Shown: positions 17,704-28,362, counted from the first letter of the stretch. The stretch is DNA of 64,000 bases from CF-46 sp042408445 (GCA_042408445.1 JBHORC010000016.1:1-64000), one strand, 5' to 3'. A program made the numbers and translations. Notes: generated from the sequence alone by a model not told the origin.

Positions 17704-19133
17704 CGCGCGACCTCCACGTGTTCGCGGGCGCCTGCGGGGCCGGGGCCCGTCCCGTTCGCGTCGCCGGCGGCATGGTCGGTGCCGAGCTCCGCCTGGAGGG
17801 CCGTCGCGAACTCGGCGATCTCGTCGTCGGTGGTGACCTCGGTGGCGCACACCAGGAGCGCGTCCGCGAGCGACGGCTCGTCGGGGATCACGTCGGCGAG
17901 GACGAGCCCGGCCAGGACGCCGCGGTCGAGCAGCCGGCGGTGGACGCGTCGGGCGTCCGGCACCTGGATCGCGAACTCGTTGAGGTATGCGCCGGGATGG
18001 ACGCGCCGGACGCCGACGCCCGCGAGCGCCGCCTCGAGCCGCTCGGCGCGCGCCGCCCCCTGGGCGGCGACGTCGCGCAGCCCGTGCGGACCGATCGCGG
18101 CGAGGTACACGCTTGCGGCGAGCGCCAAAAGCGCCTGGTTCGTGCAGATGTTGCTCGCCGCCTTGTCGCGCCGGATGTCCTGCTCGCGCGCGCGGAGCGT
18201 CATCACGTAGGCGCGCTGGCCGCGGACGTCGGTCGTCATCCCGACGAGCCGGCCGGGGATCTGGCGGACGAGGGCGTCCGTGGAGGCGAGGATCCCGAGA
18301 TACGGCCCGCCGTACTGCGGCGGGATCCCGAGCGGCTGCCCCTCGCCGGCGGCGATGTCCGCGCCGTACGCGCCGGGCGGTGCCAGCACCGCGAGCGAGA
18401 CCGGTTCGATGACGCTCACGAACAACGCTCCGGCGCCGTGGGCGAGCCGACCGATCTCCTCGACGGGCTCGAGGAGCCCCAGGAAGTTCGGCTGACCGGC
18501 AACGACGCCCGCGACCGGCGGGCCGTCGCCGAGCAGCCGCTCGAGCGCCGCGAGGTCCGTCGTCCCGGCCGCGTCACCGTCGGCGACGAGCGGGATGTCC
18601 TCCAGCTGGAGGCCGCCGCCGAAGTACGCGGCGAGCGTCTGACGGTAGTGCGGGTGGACGGCCTTCGAGACGAGGACGCGTTCGCGTCGCGTCGCCCGGC
18701 ACGTCATCAGGGCCGCCTCGGCGGTCGCCGCGGCGCCGTCGTAGTGGGAGGCGCTCACGACATCGAGATCGACGAGCTCCGCGAGCAGCGACTCGTACTC
18801 GTAGATGCTCTGGAGCGTCCCCTGGCTCACCTCGGGCTGGTAGGGCGTGTAGGCGGTGTACCACTCGCCGCGGAGGAGGATCTGATCGACGACCGGCGGC
18901 GACCAGTGGCGATAGACACCCGCGCCCAGGAACGAGGCGAGGTCCGTCCGGTTCCGGTTCGCCAGCCGCTGCAGGCGAGCGGCGAGCTCCAGCTCCGGCT
19001 CGGGCGCGGGCAGGTCCAGGCTGGTCGCGCGAAGCGCCTCCGGAATGTCCGAGAAGAGGTCGTCGACGCTGGCGATGCCGAGCGCCGCGAGCATCCGCTC
19101 GCGGTCGCCGGCGGTGTGCGGACCGTAGGGCAC
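17700..19133 (-). CDS. gcvPA: Glycine dehydrogenase (decarboxylating) subunit 1, P-protein
   Basis: 477 aa. Recognised by FLGAGVYRHWSPPVVDQIL near residue 70, YTPYQPEVSQGTLQ, and the later SNICTNQALLALAASVYL. It is the non-PLP-lysine partner of GcvPB in the two-subunit glycine decarboxylase. Only two bases separate it from the gcvH stop, and its own stop overlaps gcvPB, so the three genes are tightly coupled. Length matches subunit 1 of other bacteria (about 450 aa) with a short C-terminal Gly/Pro-rich tail (DANGTGPGPAGA). Confidence 0.97.
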   Translation of the reverse strand: MPYGPHTAGDRERMLAALGIASVDDLFSDIPEALRATSLDLPAPEPELELAARLQRLANRNRTDLASFLGAGVYRHWSPPVVDQILLRGEWYTAYTPYQPEVSQGTLQSIYEYESLLAELVDLDVVSASHYDGAAATAEAALMTCRATRRERVLVSKAVHPHYRQTLAAYFGGGLQLEDIPLVADGDAAGTTDLAALERLLGDGPPVAGVVAGQPNFLGLLEPVEEIGRLAHGAGALFVSVIEPVSLAVLAPPGAYGADIAAGEGQPLGIPPQYGGPYLGILASTDALVRQIPGRLVGMTTDVRGQRAYVMTLRAREQDIRRDKAASNICTNQALLALAASVYLAAIGPHGLRDVAAQGAARAERLEAALAGVGVRRVHPGAYLNEFAIQVPDARRVHRRLLDRGVLAGLVLADVIPDEPSLADALLVCATEVTTDDEIAEFATALQAELGTDHAAGDANGTGPGPAGAREHVEVAR

Positions 19134-19135
19134 TG

Positions 19136-19516
19136 CTAGCCCGCGGCGATCAACGCGTCGTAGGCCGCCGCGTCGAGGAGGTCGTCAACCTCCGGCGCCT
19201 CCGAGAGCCGCACGCGGATCATCCAGCCCTCCCCGTACGGGTCGCCGTTCACGACCTCCGGGGAACCCGCGAGCGCGTCGTTCGTCGCGACCACCTCGCC
19301 GGTGAGCGGCGCGAAGAGGTCGCTGACCGCCTTCACCGACTCGACCACGCCGAACGCCGCGAACTGGCGGAGCTCGCGGCCGGTCTCCGGCAGCTCGACG
19401 AAAACGATGTCGCCGAGCTGATCGGCGGCGTAGGCGGTGATCCCGACGGTCGCCTCGTCACCCTCGACGCGGACCCATTCGTGGTCCTTCGTGTACCGCA
19501 GATCGGCAGGGACCAT
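19136..19516 (-). CDS. gcvH: Glycine cleavage system H protein (lipoyl carrier)
   Basis: 126 aa, full length. The lipoylated lysine is K62 in GVVESVKAVSDLFAP. YTKDHEWV near the start and GDIVFVELPETG complete the barrel-type lipoyl domain. It carries the aminomethyl intermediate between P-protein and T-protein and is reoxidised by a lipoamide dehydrogenase not encoded in this window. It sits between gcvT and gcvPA. Confidence 0.97.
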   Translation of the reverse strand: MVPADLRYTKDHEWVRVEGDEATVGITAYAADQLGDIVFVELPETGRELRQFAAFGVVESVKAVSDLFAPLTGEVVATNDALAGSPEVVNGDPYGEGWMIRVRLSEAPEVDDLLDAAAYDALIAAG

Positions 19517-19592
19517 CGCGCGTGTGCTCCTCCTCGGCCGGGCAGGATCGACCGTCGACGGCGGCGATCGGGCGAGAGCGGCTTCCGTCCCG

Positions 19593-20708
19593 TCAGCGAG
19601 CCCGCCGATAGAACGGCAGGGCGACGACCTCGGCGGGGACCCGTTGGCCGCGGATCTCGACGTCGATCATCGTACCCGGCTCCGCGTCACCCGTTGCGAC
19701 GTAGCCCATCGAGATCGCCTCTCCGAGGGTCGGCGACTGCGTCCCGGAGGTGACGACGCCGGTGACCCGATCGTCGGCGTGGATCGGATAGCCGTGCCGG
19801 GCGATCCCGCGGCCACGGACGATCAGGCCGACCAGGCGGCGAGCGACGCCGTCGCGGGCAACCTTCTCGAGCGCCGCGCGGCCGACGAAGTCGTCCGGCT
19901 TGTCGAGCTTCACGACGCGGCCGAGATTCGCCTCGAACGGGTTCGTGCTCCGGTCCAGCTCGTTTCCGTAGAGCGGCATCCCGGCCTCGAGCCGCAGCGT
20001 GTCGCGGGCACCGAGGCCGATCGGAGCAAGACCCTCCCCTGCCCCGGCCGTCATGGCGGCATCCCACACCTCGGCGGCGCGAGCCGTCTCCACGAACACC
20101 TCGAAGCCGTCCTCGCCGGTGTAGCCCGTCCGCGCCACGAGGGCAGGCACCCCCGCCACCGAACCCTCGGCAATCGCGTAGTACTTCAGCCCCGCCAGGT
20201 CGATGCCGGTGAGCGGCTGGAGGATGCCGATGGACCGCGGCCCCTGGATCGCGACGAGCGCCGTCGCGAGCGACCGGTCGTCGAGCACCGCCTTGAAGCC
20301 CGCGAGCCGCTCGGCCAGTGCGTCGCTCACCACCTGGGCATTGCTCGCATTCGCCACGACGAGGAACCGATCCTCGGCGAGGCGGTACACGATCAGGTCG
20401 TCGAGGATCCCGCCGTTCGGCGCGACGATCATCGAGTAGTGGGCGCGACCCTCCGCGAGCGCCGGCGGGTTGGTGACGAGGGCGTGGGCCAGCGCGCGAC
20501 CCGCCTCCGGCCCCTCGACGAACAGCTCGCCCATGTGCGACAGGTCGAACAGGCCGGCGCGCTCGCGGACCGCCCGGTGCTCCTCGAGGATCCCGGCGTA
20601 CTGGACCGGCATGAGCCAGCCGGCGAAGTCGATCATCCGCGCCCCGAGCGCGACGTGGCGCTGATGCAGGGGCGTCTCGTGAAGGCCGGGTTCCGCGATG
20701 TCGGTCAT
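19593..20708 (-). CDS. gcvT: Glycine cleavage system T protein (aminomethyltransferase)
   Basis: 371 aa from ATG at 20708 (MTDIAEPGLHETPLHQRHVA); an in-frame start at 20804 would overlap the Nudix gene. MIDFAGWLMPVQY, FDLSHMGE and GYTGEDGFEVF are the folate-binding T-protein blocks, and the C-terminal half has RGQRVPAEVVALPFYRR. It transfers the one-carbon unit from aminomethyl-GcvH to tetrahydrofolate, releasing ammonia. It is the first gene of the gcv group proper, 16 bp downstream of the Nudix stop. I found no glycine riboswitch in the available upstream gaps. Confidence 0.97.
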   Translation of the reverse strand: MTDIAEPGLHETPLHQRHVALGARMIDFAGWLMPVQYAGILEEHRAVRERAGLFDLSHMGELFVEGPEAGRALAHALVTNPPALAEGRAHYSMIVAPNGGILDDLIVYRLAEDRFLVVANASNAQVVSDALAERLAGFKAVLDDRSLATALVAIQGPRSIGILQPLTGIDLAGLKYYAIAEGSVAGVPALVARTGYTGEDGFEVFVETARAAEVWDAAMTAGAGEGLAPIGLGARDTLRLEAGMPLYGNELDRSTNPFEANLGRVVKLDKPDDFVGRAALEKVARDGVARRLVGLIVRGRGIARHGYPIHADDRVTGVVTSGTQSPTLGEAISMGYVATGDAEPGTMIDVEIRGQRVPAEVVALPFYRRAR

Positions 20709-20724
20709 CGTCTCGATGGCCGGA

Positions 20725-21243
20725 TCACGCGCCGGGGAGCGGCGCTTCGACGCTGGGCGGCACCGCGGTGGCCGGGACCGTGCTTCCGCCGAAGCGCGCC
20801 GCACCGGCCGGATCGACGACCTCGGCGGCCTTGGCGACGAGCGCCCGCTCGGTCTCGAAGGTCAGCAGCGCCGATGCCTCGTGGAACGTCGCCCACCGCA
20901 CCTGGTCGAACTCGTGGTCGTGCCGCGACAGATCGCCGCCGACCGGCTCCATCAGGAAGTAGTGGACGGTCTTGTGGATCCGGGTCCCGCGCTGGACGAA
21001 CCAGTACTCGATCGAATCGAGGACGTCCGTGATCCGGACCTCCAGCCCGGTCTCCTCGCCGACCTCGCGGAGCGCCGTCTGCTCGCGCGTCTCGCCCGGA
21101 TTCGGGGTCCCCTTCGGGAGCGTCCACGTGAGGATGTCGCGGTCACGACGACGCGCGCCGACAACCAGCGAGGGGGTTCCGTCCTCGAAGCGGACGACGA
21201 TGCCGCCGGCCGAAGTGGCGGTCGCGGTCCTCAGCCGCGCCAC
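20725..21243 (-). CDS. Nudix hydrolase
   Basis: 172 aa from GTG at 21243. The Nudix box is complete: G-x5-E-x7-REVGEETGL in residues about 45-67 (GTPNPGETREQTALREVGEE), coordinating Mg2+ for cleavage of a nucleoside-diphosphate-linked substrate. A beta-strand-rich core (SAGGIVVRFEDGTPSLVVGA) precedes it; the Ala/Pro-rich C-terminal 30 residues look disordered. The same frame stays open about 330 bp further upstream without an ATG or a good GTG, so the start is uncertain. It lies between the DUF2520 gene and gcvT. Substrate unknown; a house-cleaning or (di)nucleoside polyphosphate role is only a guess. Confidence 0.87.
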   Translation of the reverse strand: MARLRTATATSAGGIVVRFEDGTPSLVVGARRRDRDILTWTLPKGTPNPGETREQTALREVGEETGLEVRITDVLDSIEYWFVQRGTRIHKTVHYFLMEPVGGDLSRHDHEFDQVRWATFHEASALLTFETERALVAKAAEVVDPAGAARFGGSTVPATAVPPSVEAPLPGA

Positions 21244-21554
21244 GGCGCCGTTGCGGCGCGCGAGCGACGCGTCGAGCCGGCGAACGTGGAGCCCGACCAG
21301 CGGATCGAGACCCGGGGCCGTGGCCGGCCGTCGCCCGCCCTGGTCGGTGGAGCCGGACGGACCGCTCGCCAGTCGCCACGGAGCCGGGCGAGGATGCCGT
21401 CCCCGGCACGGTCGACGACCGTGAGACGGGTCGAGGCGGGGCGGAACGAGCTCGCGCCACGAAGACCGAGTCGCCGTTCGCGGGCACGGTCTGACGGGGT
21501 GACGAACCGCGCGGTCTGGCGGGCCGCGTACCGCGCGGCGATGCTGCGCTCCAT
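21231..21554 (-). CDS. Possible small protein of unknown function, low support
   Basis: An open frame of 107 codons begins at ATG 21554, 19 bp after the DUF2520 stop, and ends inside the Nudix start (21231). The first 60 residues are Arg/Ala-rich and resemble real sequence (TRLTVVDRAGDGILARL); the last 40 look like out-of-frame translation. The Nudix frame looks protein-like just upstream of its own GTG. Either this is a genuine small gene, a degraded one, or the Nudix protein has a longer N-terminus broken by a frameshift. Confidence 0.25.
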   Translation of the reverse strand: MERSIAARYAARQTARFVTPSDRARERRLGLRGASSFRPASTRLTVVDRAGDGILARLRGDWRAVRPAPPTRAGDGRPRPRVSIRWSGSTFAGSTRRSRAATAPWRG

Positions 21555-21573
21555 GTGGCCGAATGGTAGCGCG

Positions 21574-22710
21574 TCAGTCGGTCGTTGCAAGACGTGAAGA
21601 CAGCGCGGAACCGAGCTCCGACGCGGCATTCGGTGTCAGGGCGCCACGGCGTTCCGCGATCGAGATCTCCCGCCGGGCGAGAACGCGGTACAGCACGGCA
21701 ACCTCCGGCGCGCGTGCGTCGAGCGCGGCGACGTGGGCAGCGACCGTGCCGCGGTCGCCGCGGATCGCCGGGCCGGTCAGGGCGCGATCGATCCCGAGGG
21801 TGCGCGCGTTCGCGAGCGTCTGCTCGATGAGGTTGCCGTAGATGGCGAGGCTGCCGCTCTCGTCGAGCCCGACGAGGCGCCCGAGCTCCGCGATCGCGTC
21901 GAGCAGCGCATCGAAGCCGCCGGCCGCGAGGACCGCCGCCGCGTGGTAGGCCGCCTTCGATCCGGGCGCGAGGCGGACCGGCGTCGCGCCGAGCGCCTCG
22001 GCCATCCGGGCGAGCAGATCGAGCAGCTGCTCGTCGCCCTCGATCGCGACGGTCGCGCCGTGGAGCGCGGCGACCGCGCGTTCGACGTCCGCAAAGGCCA
22101 CGAGCGGGTGGAACGAGCCGACCTGGGTGCCGGCGGCCATCGCGGCCGCGAGGGCATCCGCGCCGAGGAGGCCGCTCGTGTGGACCATCGCCTGTCCGCC
22201 GTACATGTGGACGCTGCCGGCGACGCGCGGGATCACGTCGTCCGGCACGGCGAGGATGATCAGCTCGACCTCCTCGACGAGCGGCGGCGCGTCCGTGAAG
22301 GGACGGACGCCCGGGACGAGGCTCCGGAACCGGCCGCGGCGCGCGGCGTCGCGACTTGCGACGGCGTGGACCCGCCAGCCCGCCCGGTCGAGCGCGACGC
22401 CGAGTGCCGTCCCCACGGCACCGGCTCCCACGATCCCGATCACCGGCGGCTCGCCGGTCGCGCTCTGGACGTGCGGGTGGGTGTGGGGACGCACGTCGTG
22501 CTCCGGGTCGTGGTCGTGGTCGTGGTGGGCCGCGGGCGTTCCGGGGCCATGGGCCGCGTCGCCACCTGGCGAACCGGCCCCGTCGTCCCCAGCGTCCTCG
22601 CGCTCACGGGATCGCGTCGGGTCGAGGTCGATCCCGGCTTCCTCGATCGCCGCCAGCGTCTCCGCGCGGTCGTCCCGTCGCGGCTCGTCGCGACGATCCC
22701 AGGCTTTCAC
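21574..22710 (-). CDS. Rossmann-like NAD(P)-binding oxidoreductase with DUF2520 domain and His/Asp-rich leader
   Basis: 378 aa from GTG at 22710. Residues 1-88 are a charged, disordered-looking leader with a dense His/Asp stretch at about 62-80 (HHDHDHDPEHD and HTHPH). The Rossmann domain starts at about 89 with VIGIVGAGAVGTALG (GxGxxG) and includes ILAVPDDVIPRVA and HTSGLLGADAL. The C-terminal helical domain (KAAYHAAAVLAAGGFDALLD onward) is the DUF2520 half, related in fold to 6-phosphogluconate or ketopantoate reductase-type enzymes. Substrate is unknown; in some actinobacteria such genes sit next to pantothenate genes. It is divergent from the aconitase gene and upstream of the Nudix/gcv group. 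Confidence 0.82.
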   Translation of the reverse strand: MKAWDRRDEPRRDDRAETLAAIEEAGIDLDPTRSREREDAGDDGAGSPGGDAAHGPGTPAAHHDHDHDPEHDVRPHTHPHVQSATGEPPVIGIVGAGAVGTALGVALDRAGWRVHAVASRDAARRGRFRSLVPGVRPFTDAPPLVEEVELIILAVPDDVIPRVAGSVHMYGGQAMVHTSGLLGADALAAAMAAGTQVGSFHPLVAFADVERAVAALHGATVAIEGDEQLLDLLARMAEALGATPVRLAPGSKAAYHAAAVLAAGGFDALLDAIAELGRLVGLDESGSLAIYGNLIEQTLANARTLGIDRALTGPAIRGDRGTVAAHVAALDARAPEVAVLYRVLARREISIAERRGALTPNAASELGSALSSRLATTD

Positions 22711-22843
22711 CCGCGGCCGCCGGCGGTGGGGTGCGAGGGGCGGCCCGGCGAGCGGCCGGCGGGGCGGCCGATGGCGGGCCCGCGGCGGGCATCGCGGTAC
22801 TCTTCCACGCACCGAGTGTACCGATCGTCCAGCTGGAGAACGT

Positions 22844-25690
22844 GTGGTCCGAACCGATCCCCTTGGTGCCCGAGCAAGCCTCGGGCCAGGCCTGCCGGAC
22901 GTCTGGCGACTCGCCGCCCTCGATGATCGGATCGATCTCGGCCGCGCGCCCGTCACGCTGAAGATCCTGCTCGAGAACGTCCTGCGCCACGCGGGCGGCG
23001 GGATCGTCGAGGAGCGCGACGTCGAGACGCTCGCGTCGTGGCGGCCCGGTGCCGCCGCCGAGGCGGAAGTTCCCTTCATGCCGGCACGGGTGATCCTCCA
23101 GGACTTCACGGGCGTCCCGGCGATCGTGGATCTCGCGGTGATGCGCGACGCGATGGCGGAGCTCGGCGGCGATCCGGCGAAGGTGAACCCGCTCGTTCCC
23201 GCGGACCTCGTCATCGACCACTCCGTCCAGGTCGACATGTTCGGCTCCGCGGGCGCGTTCGCGTTCAACGTGGAGCGCGAGTACGAGCGGAACGGGGAGC
23301 GGTATCAGCTCCTTCGCTGGGCCCAGACGGCGTTCCGCGACCTCCGCGTCGTGCCGCCCGGGACCGGCATCGTCCACCAGGTGAACCTCGAGTACCTCGC
23401 GACGGTGGTGACGGATGCCCCGGACGGAGCGGGCGGCCGGATCGCCTACCCGGACACGCTCGTCGGCACCGACTCCCACACGACGATGGTCAACGCGCTC
23501 GGGGTGCTCGGCTACGGCGTCGGCGGGATCGAGGCCGAGGCCGTCCTCCTCGGCCAGCCGCTGTACCAGCCGATGCCGCACGTCGTCGGCGTCCGGCTCC
23601 ATGGTGAGCTGCCACAGGGCTCGACCGCGACGGATCTCGTCCTCGTCGTCACCCAGATGCTCCGGTCGCACGGCGTCGTCGGCGCGTTCGTCGAGTTCGC
23701 GGGTGACGGGCTGGCCGGTCTCGCGCTCGCCGATCGGGCCACGATCAGCAACATGAGCCCGGAGTTCGGGGCGACATGCACGCTCTTCCCGATCGACGAC
23801 GAGACGCTCGCGTACCTCCGGTTGACGGGCCGGCCGCAGGAGCGGATCGAGCTGGTCGAGCGCTACGCGAAGGAGCAGGGTCTGTGGCGGGAGCCCGGCC
23901 GCAGCCCGGACTTCGACGAGGTGCTCGAGCTGGACCTCGCGACCGTCGACCCATCCGTCGCCGGCCCGCGTCGACCGCAGGATCGCGTGCCGCTGACGGC
24001 GCTGCGGGGCAACTTCCGGACGAACTTCCCGGACGGCCTGCAGGCGCTGGACGAAGGCGAGGTCGAAGCGCAGCTGCCCGTGGCCGGCGAGGTCGAGGCA
24101 GCGTCCGCCGAGTCGTTCCCGGCCAGTGATCCCCCGTCGTTCGCGAGCAGTCCGGCCGGCGACGAGGTCTCGCCGCCACCGCCGGGACCAAGCGCATCCG
24201 GCGATGGCAAGCACTACCGCGAGGTCGAGGTCGTCGTCGACGACGAGCGCGTCAGGATCGCGAGCGGATCGGTCGCGATCGCGGCGATCACCTCGTGCAC
24301 GAACACCTCGAACCCGACCGTCATGATCGGCGCGGGCTTGCTCGCGCGGAATGCGGTCGCGCGCGGCCTGACCGTCGCGCCGACCGTCAAGACCTCGCTC
24401 GCGCCGGGCTCGAAGGCCGTCACCGCCTATCTCGCGGCCGCCGGCCTGATGGCGCCCCTCGAGCAGCTCGGGTTCGCGCTGGCCGGCTACGGCTGCACGA
24501 CGTGCATCGGCAACTCGGGACCGCTCCAGGAGACGGTCGCCGCCGCCGTCGAGGAGAACGACCTCGTCGTCGCGGCGGTCCTCTCCGGCAATCGCAACTT
24601 CGAGGGCCGCATCCATCCCCTCGCGCGGGCGAGCTATCTCGCGTCGCCGCCCCTTGTCGTCGCGTTCGCGCTTGCCGGTCGCGTCGACATCGACCTGACG
24701 ACCGAGCCGCTCGGTGTCGGCTCCGACGGCCGGGGGGTGATGCTCAGCGACGTCTGGCCGTCGGCAGACGAGATCCGGTCCGTTATCGGCACCGCGATCG
24801 ACCCGGACCTCTTCCGGCGGACGTACGCCGTGGTCTTCGACGGCGACGAGCGCTGGCGGGCGCTGCCCATCCCGGCCGGCGACCGCTACGACTGGAATCC
24901 CCGCTCCACCTACATCGCCCGGCCACCGTTCTTCGAGGGCCTGACCGCGGAGCCCGCGGCGGTCACCGAGATCGAGGGCGCACGCGTCCTCGCCCTGCTC
25001 GGCGACTCCGTCACGACGGACCATATCAGCCCGGCCGGCTCGATCCCCGCCTGGTCACCGGCCGGCGACTGGCTCCAGGAGCGGAATGTCCCGCCGGTCG
25101 AGTTCAACTCGTACGGGGCCCGCCGCGGTCATCACGAGGTGATGATGCGGGGCACGTTCGGGAACATCCGGCTGCGGAACCAGCTCGTGCCCGGCAAGGA
25201 AGGGCCGTACACGCTGCACCTGCCGGACGGCGAGGAGCAGTTCATCTACGACGCGGCGATGCGCTACCGCAAGGAGCAGACGCCGCTCGTCGTGATCGCC
25301 GGCCGCGAGTACGGCTCGGGATCCTCTCGCGACTGGGCGGCCAAGGGAACGATGCTCCTCGGCGTCCGGGCGGTCATCGCCGAGAGCTACGAGCGCATTC
25401 ACCGCTCGAACCTCGTCGGGATGGGCGTGTTGCCCCTCCAGTTCGCGCCAGGCGAGAGCGCCTCGTCGCTCGCCCTGACCGGCCGGGAGACCTACACGAT
25501 CCACGGCCTGACCGGCGATCTCGTCCCGAAGCAACGGCTGACAGTCGTCGCGCGGGCCGACGCTGCCGACGGCGGCGTGGAGCGCCGGTTCGACGTCGTC
25601 GCCCGCCTCGACGGCCCGATCGACGTGGGCTACTACCGGCAGGGCGGGATCCTCCCCGCAGTCCTGCGGAGGCTCGCGGCCGAGGCCTGA
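22844..25690 (+). CDS. acnA: Aconitate hydratase, AcnA/IRP type
   Basis: 948 aa from GTG at 22844, which follows GGAGAA at 22835-22840; the frame is open far upstream but that part is antisense to the DUF2520 gene. The 4Fe-4S cysteines are C485 (ITSCTNTSNP) and C551/C554 (GYGCTTCIGNSGP). DTLVGTDSHTTM, NMSPEFGAT and the C-terminal swivel domain GREYGSGSSRDWAAKG are intact. It isomerises citrate to isocitrate in the TCA cycle. A low-complexity insert lies at about residues 400-456, between the N-terminal domains and the first cluster cysteine, and contains ESFPASDPPSF. The family is usually about 890-920 aa, so the insert explains the excess. Confidence 0.97.
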   Translation: MVRTDPLGARASLGPGLPDVWRLAALDDRIDLGRAPVTLKILLENVLRHAGGGIVEERDVETLASWRPGAAAEAEVPFMPARVILQDFTGVPAIVDLAVMRDAMAELGGDPAKVNPLVPADLVIDHSVQVDMFGSAGAFAFNVEREYERNGERYQLLRWAQTAFRDLRVVPPGTGIVHQVNLEYLATVVTDAPDGAGGRIAYPDTLVGTDSHTTMVNALGVLGYGVGGIEAEAVLLGQPLYQPMPHVVGVRLHGELPQGSTATDLVLVVTQMLRSHGVVGAFVEFAGDGLAGLALADRATISNMSPEFGATCTLFPIDDETLAYLRLTGRPQERIELVERYAKEQGLWREPGRSPDFDEVLELDLATVDPSVAGPRRPQDRVPLTALRGNFRTNFPDGLQALDEGEVEAQLPVAGEVEAASAESFPASDPPSFASSPAGDEVSPPPPGPSASGDGKHYREVEVVVDDERVRIASGSVAIAAITSCTNTSNPTVMIGAGLLARNAVARGLTVAPTVKTSLAPGSKAVTAYLAAAGLMAPLEQLGFALAGYGCTTCIGNSGPLQETVAAAVEENDLVVAAVLSGNRNFEGRIHPLARASYLASPPLVVAFALAGRVDIDLTTEPLGVGSDGRGVMLSDVWPSADEIRSVIGTAIDPDLFRRTYAVVFDGDERWRALPIPAGDRYDWNPRSTYIARPPFFEGLTAEPAAVTEIEGARVLALLGDSVTTDHISPAGSIPAWSPAGDWLQERNVPPVEFNSYGARRGHHEVMMRGTFGNIRLRNQLVPGKEGPYTLHLPDGEEQFIYDAAMRYRKEQTPLVVIAGREYGSGSSRDWAAKGTMLLGVRAVIAESYERIHRSNLVGMGVLPLQFAPGESASSLALTGRETYTIHGLTGDLVPKQRLTVVARADAADGGVERRFDVVARLDGPIDVGYYRQGGILPAVLRRLAAEA

Positions 25691-25794
25691 TCGGGGCTCC
25701 GCCGCACGGTTCTTCGCCCGCGCGCACGCGTTCGTTATGCGCGCGTCCCGCCGCCTCGCGCCGGTGCCACCCCGGATCGGCGATCGTGGGCGGC

Positions 25795-26691
25795 GTGAAT
25801 CTCGTCGACCGGTTCCGCACGCTCGGCGGCGGGCTGGATCACCCGGAAGGGGTGGCGTGGGATCCCGTCGCGGGCGCGCTGTACGCGGGCGGCGAGGCCG
25901 GCCAGCTCTACTGCGTCACGCTCGACGGGTCGGTCGAGCAGGTCGCGACGACCGGTGGGTTCCTCCTCGGGATCGCCGTCTCGGACGGGACCGTCTTCGC
26001 GTGCGACGTCGCGAAGGGGGCAGTGGTGGCGATCGAACCCGAGACGGCGTCGTGGAAGGTGGTCGCCGACGGTGACGGTGCGGGCGATCGCATGCGGGCT
26101 CCGAACTGGCTCGCCTTCGACGAGGGCGGCCGGCTCTACGTCACGGACTCCGGCGACTGGGGCCGGGGCGACGGTCGGATCTGGGCCGTCGAGGCCGACG
26201 GGCGTGCGCGCGTCTGGACGGAGGCGACGAACCGGCTCCCGAACGGCTGCTGCCTGAGCGGCGACGGAACCGCGTTGTTCGTCATCGAGACGAACGGCCC
26301 GTCGGTGTCGCGCGTGCCGATCCTCGCCGATGGGACGGCCGGTCCACCGGAGCTCGTCGCGGAGCTGCCCGGGACCGTACCCGATGGCATCGCCCTCTGT
26401 GCCGACGGATCGCTGCTCGTGTCCTGTCAGCGCCCCGACGCCGTCTACCGGATCGCGCCGGACGGCGGCGTGGAGCTCCTTGCGGTCGACCCGACCGGCC
26501 AGATGCTGGGCGCGCCGTCGAACGTCGCCTGGGCGGGTCCGGACCTCGACCGCCTGGTCACGTCAAACCTCGGCCGATGGCACCTGACGATCGCCGACCT
26601 GTCGGACACGGGTCTGCGCGGCGTGGGGCTGCCGCGGGCCGATGCCGGGGCGAGTGGCCGAGGCAGGGTGCTGGTCGGCGATACTGGATAG
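25795..26691 (+). CDS. SMP-30/gluconolactonase-like beta-propeller protein
   Basis: 298 aa from GTG at 25795 (GTG at 25786 is an alternative). Repeated strands give a six-bladed propeller feel: LDHPEGVAWDPVAGALYAGG, ACDVAKGAVVAIEP, PNWLAFDEGGRLYVTDSG, PNGCCLSGDGTALFVIET, VPDGIALCADGSLLVS. E in HPEGVAW, N in APNWLAF and D in VPDGIA match metal-ligand positions of the SMP-30/lactonase family. Known relatives hydrolyse sugar lactones or act on small esters; the substrate here is unknown. No signal peptide, so probably cytoplasmic. It follows acnA by 104 bp on the same strand. Confidence 0.85.
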   Translation: MNLVDRFRTLGGGLDHPEGVAWDPVAGALYAGGEAGQLYCVTLDGSVEQVATTGGFLLGIAVSDGTVFACDVAKGAVVAIEPETASWKVVADGDGAGDRMRAPNWLAFDEGGRLYVTDSGDWGRGDGRIWAVEADGRARVWTEATNRLPNGCCLSGDGTALFVIETNGPSVSRVPILADGTAGPPELVAELPGTVPDGIALCADGSLLVSCQRPDAVYRIAPDGGVELLAVDPTGQMLGAPSNVAWAGPDLDRLVTSNLGRWHLTIADLSDTGLRGVGLPRADAGASGRGRVLVGDTG

Positions 26692-26778
26692 ACGCCTGCC
26701 GCAGTCGTCGCGGTAATCTCCGGGCGCCAGCCACGGGCGAGCCTGATCTCGCTCGCATCGGACCAGCGAGGAACCGTG

Positions 26779-28344
<1,566 letters not shown>

Positions 28345-28362
28345 CGCCCGCGCTGTGGGCCG

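Noticed and set aside
15433..18210. A 925-codon plus-strand open frame across sigma and gcvP genes
   Set aside because: Antisense to well-supported genes; composition is typical of GC-rich shadow frames.
19517..20724. Glycine riboswitch ahead of gcvT or gcvH
   Set aside because: The gaps (16 and 76 bp) are too short, and no tandem glycine aptamer pattern was seen upstream of the group.
22711..22843. Divergent promoter pair between the DUF2520 and aconitase genes
   Set aside because: Transcription must start here, but no hexamer pair with good spacing could be picked with confidence on either strand.
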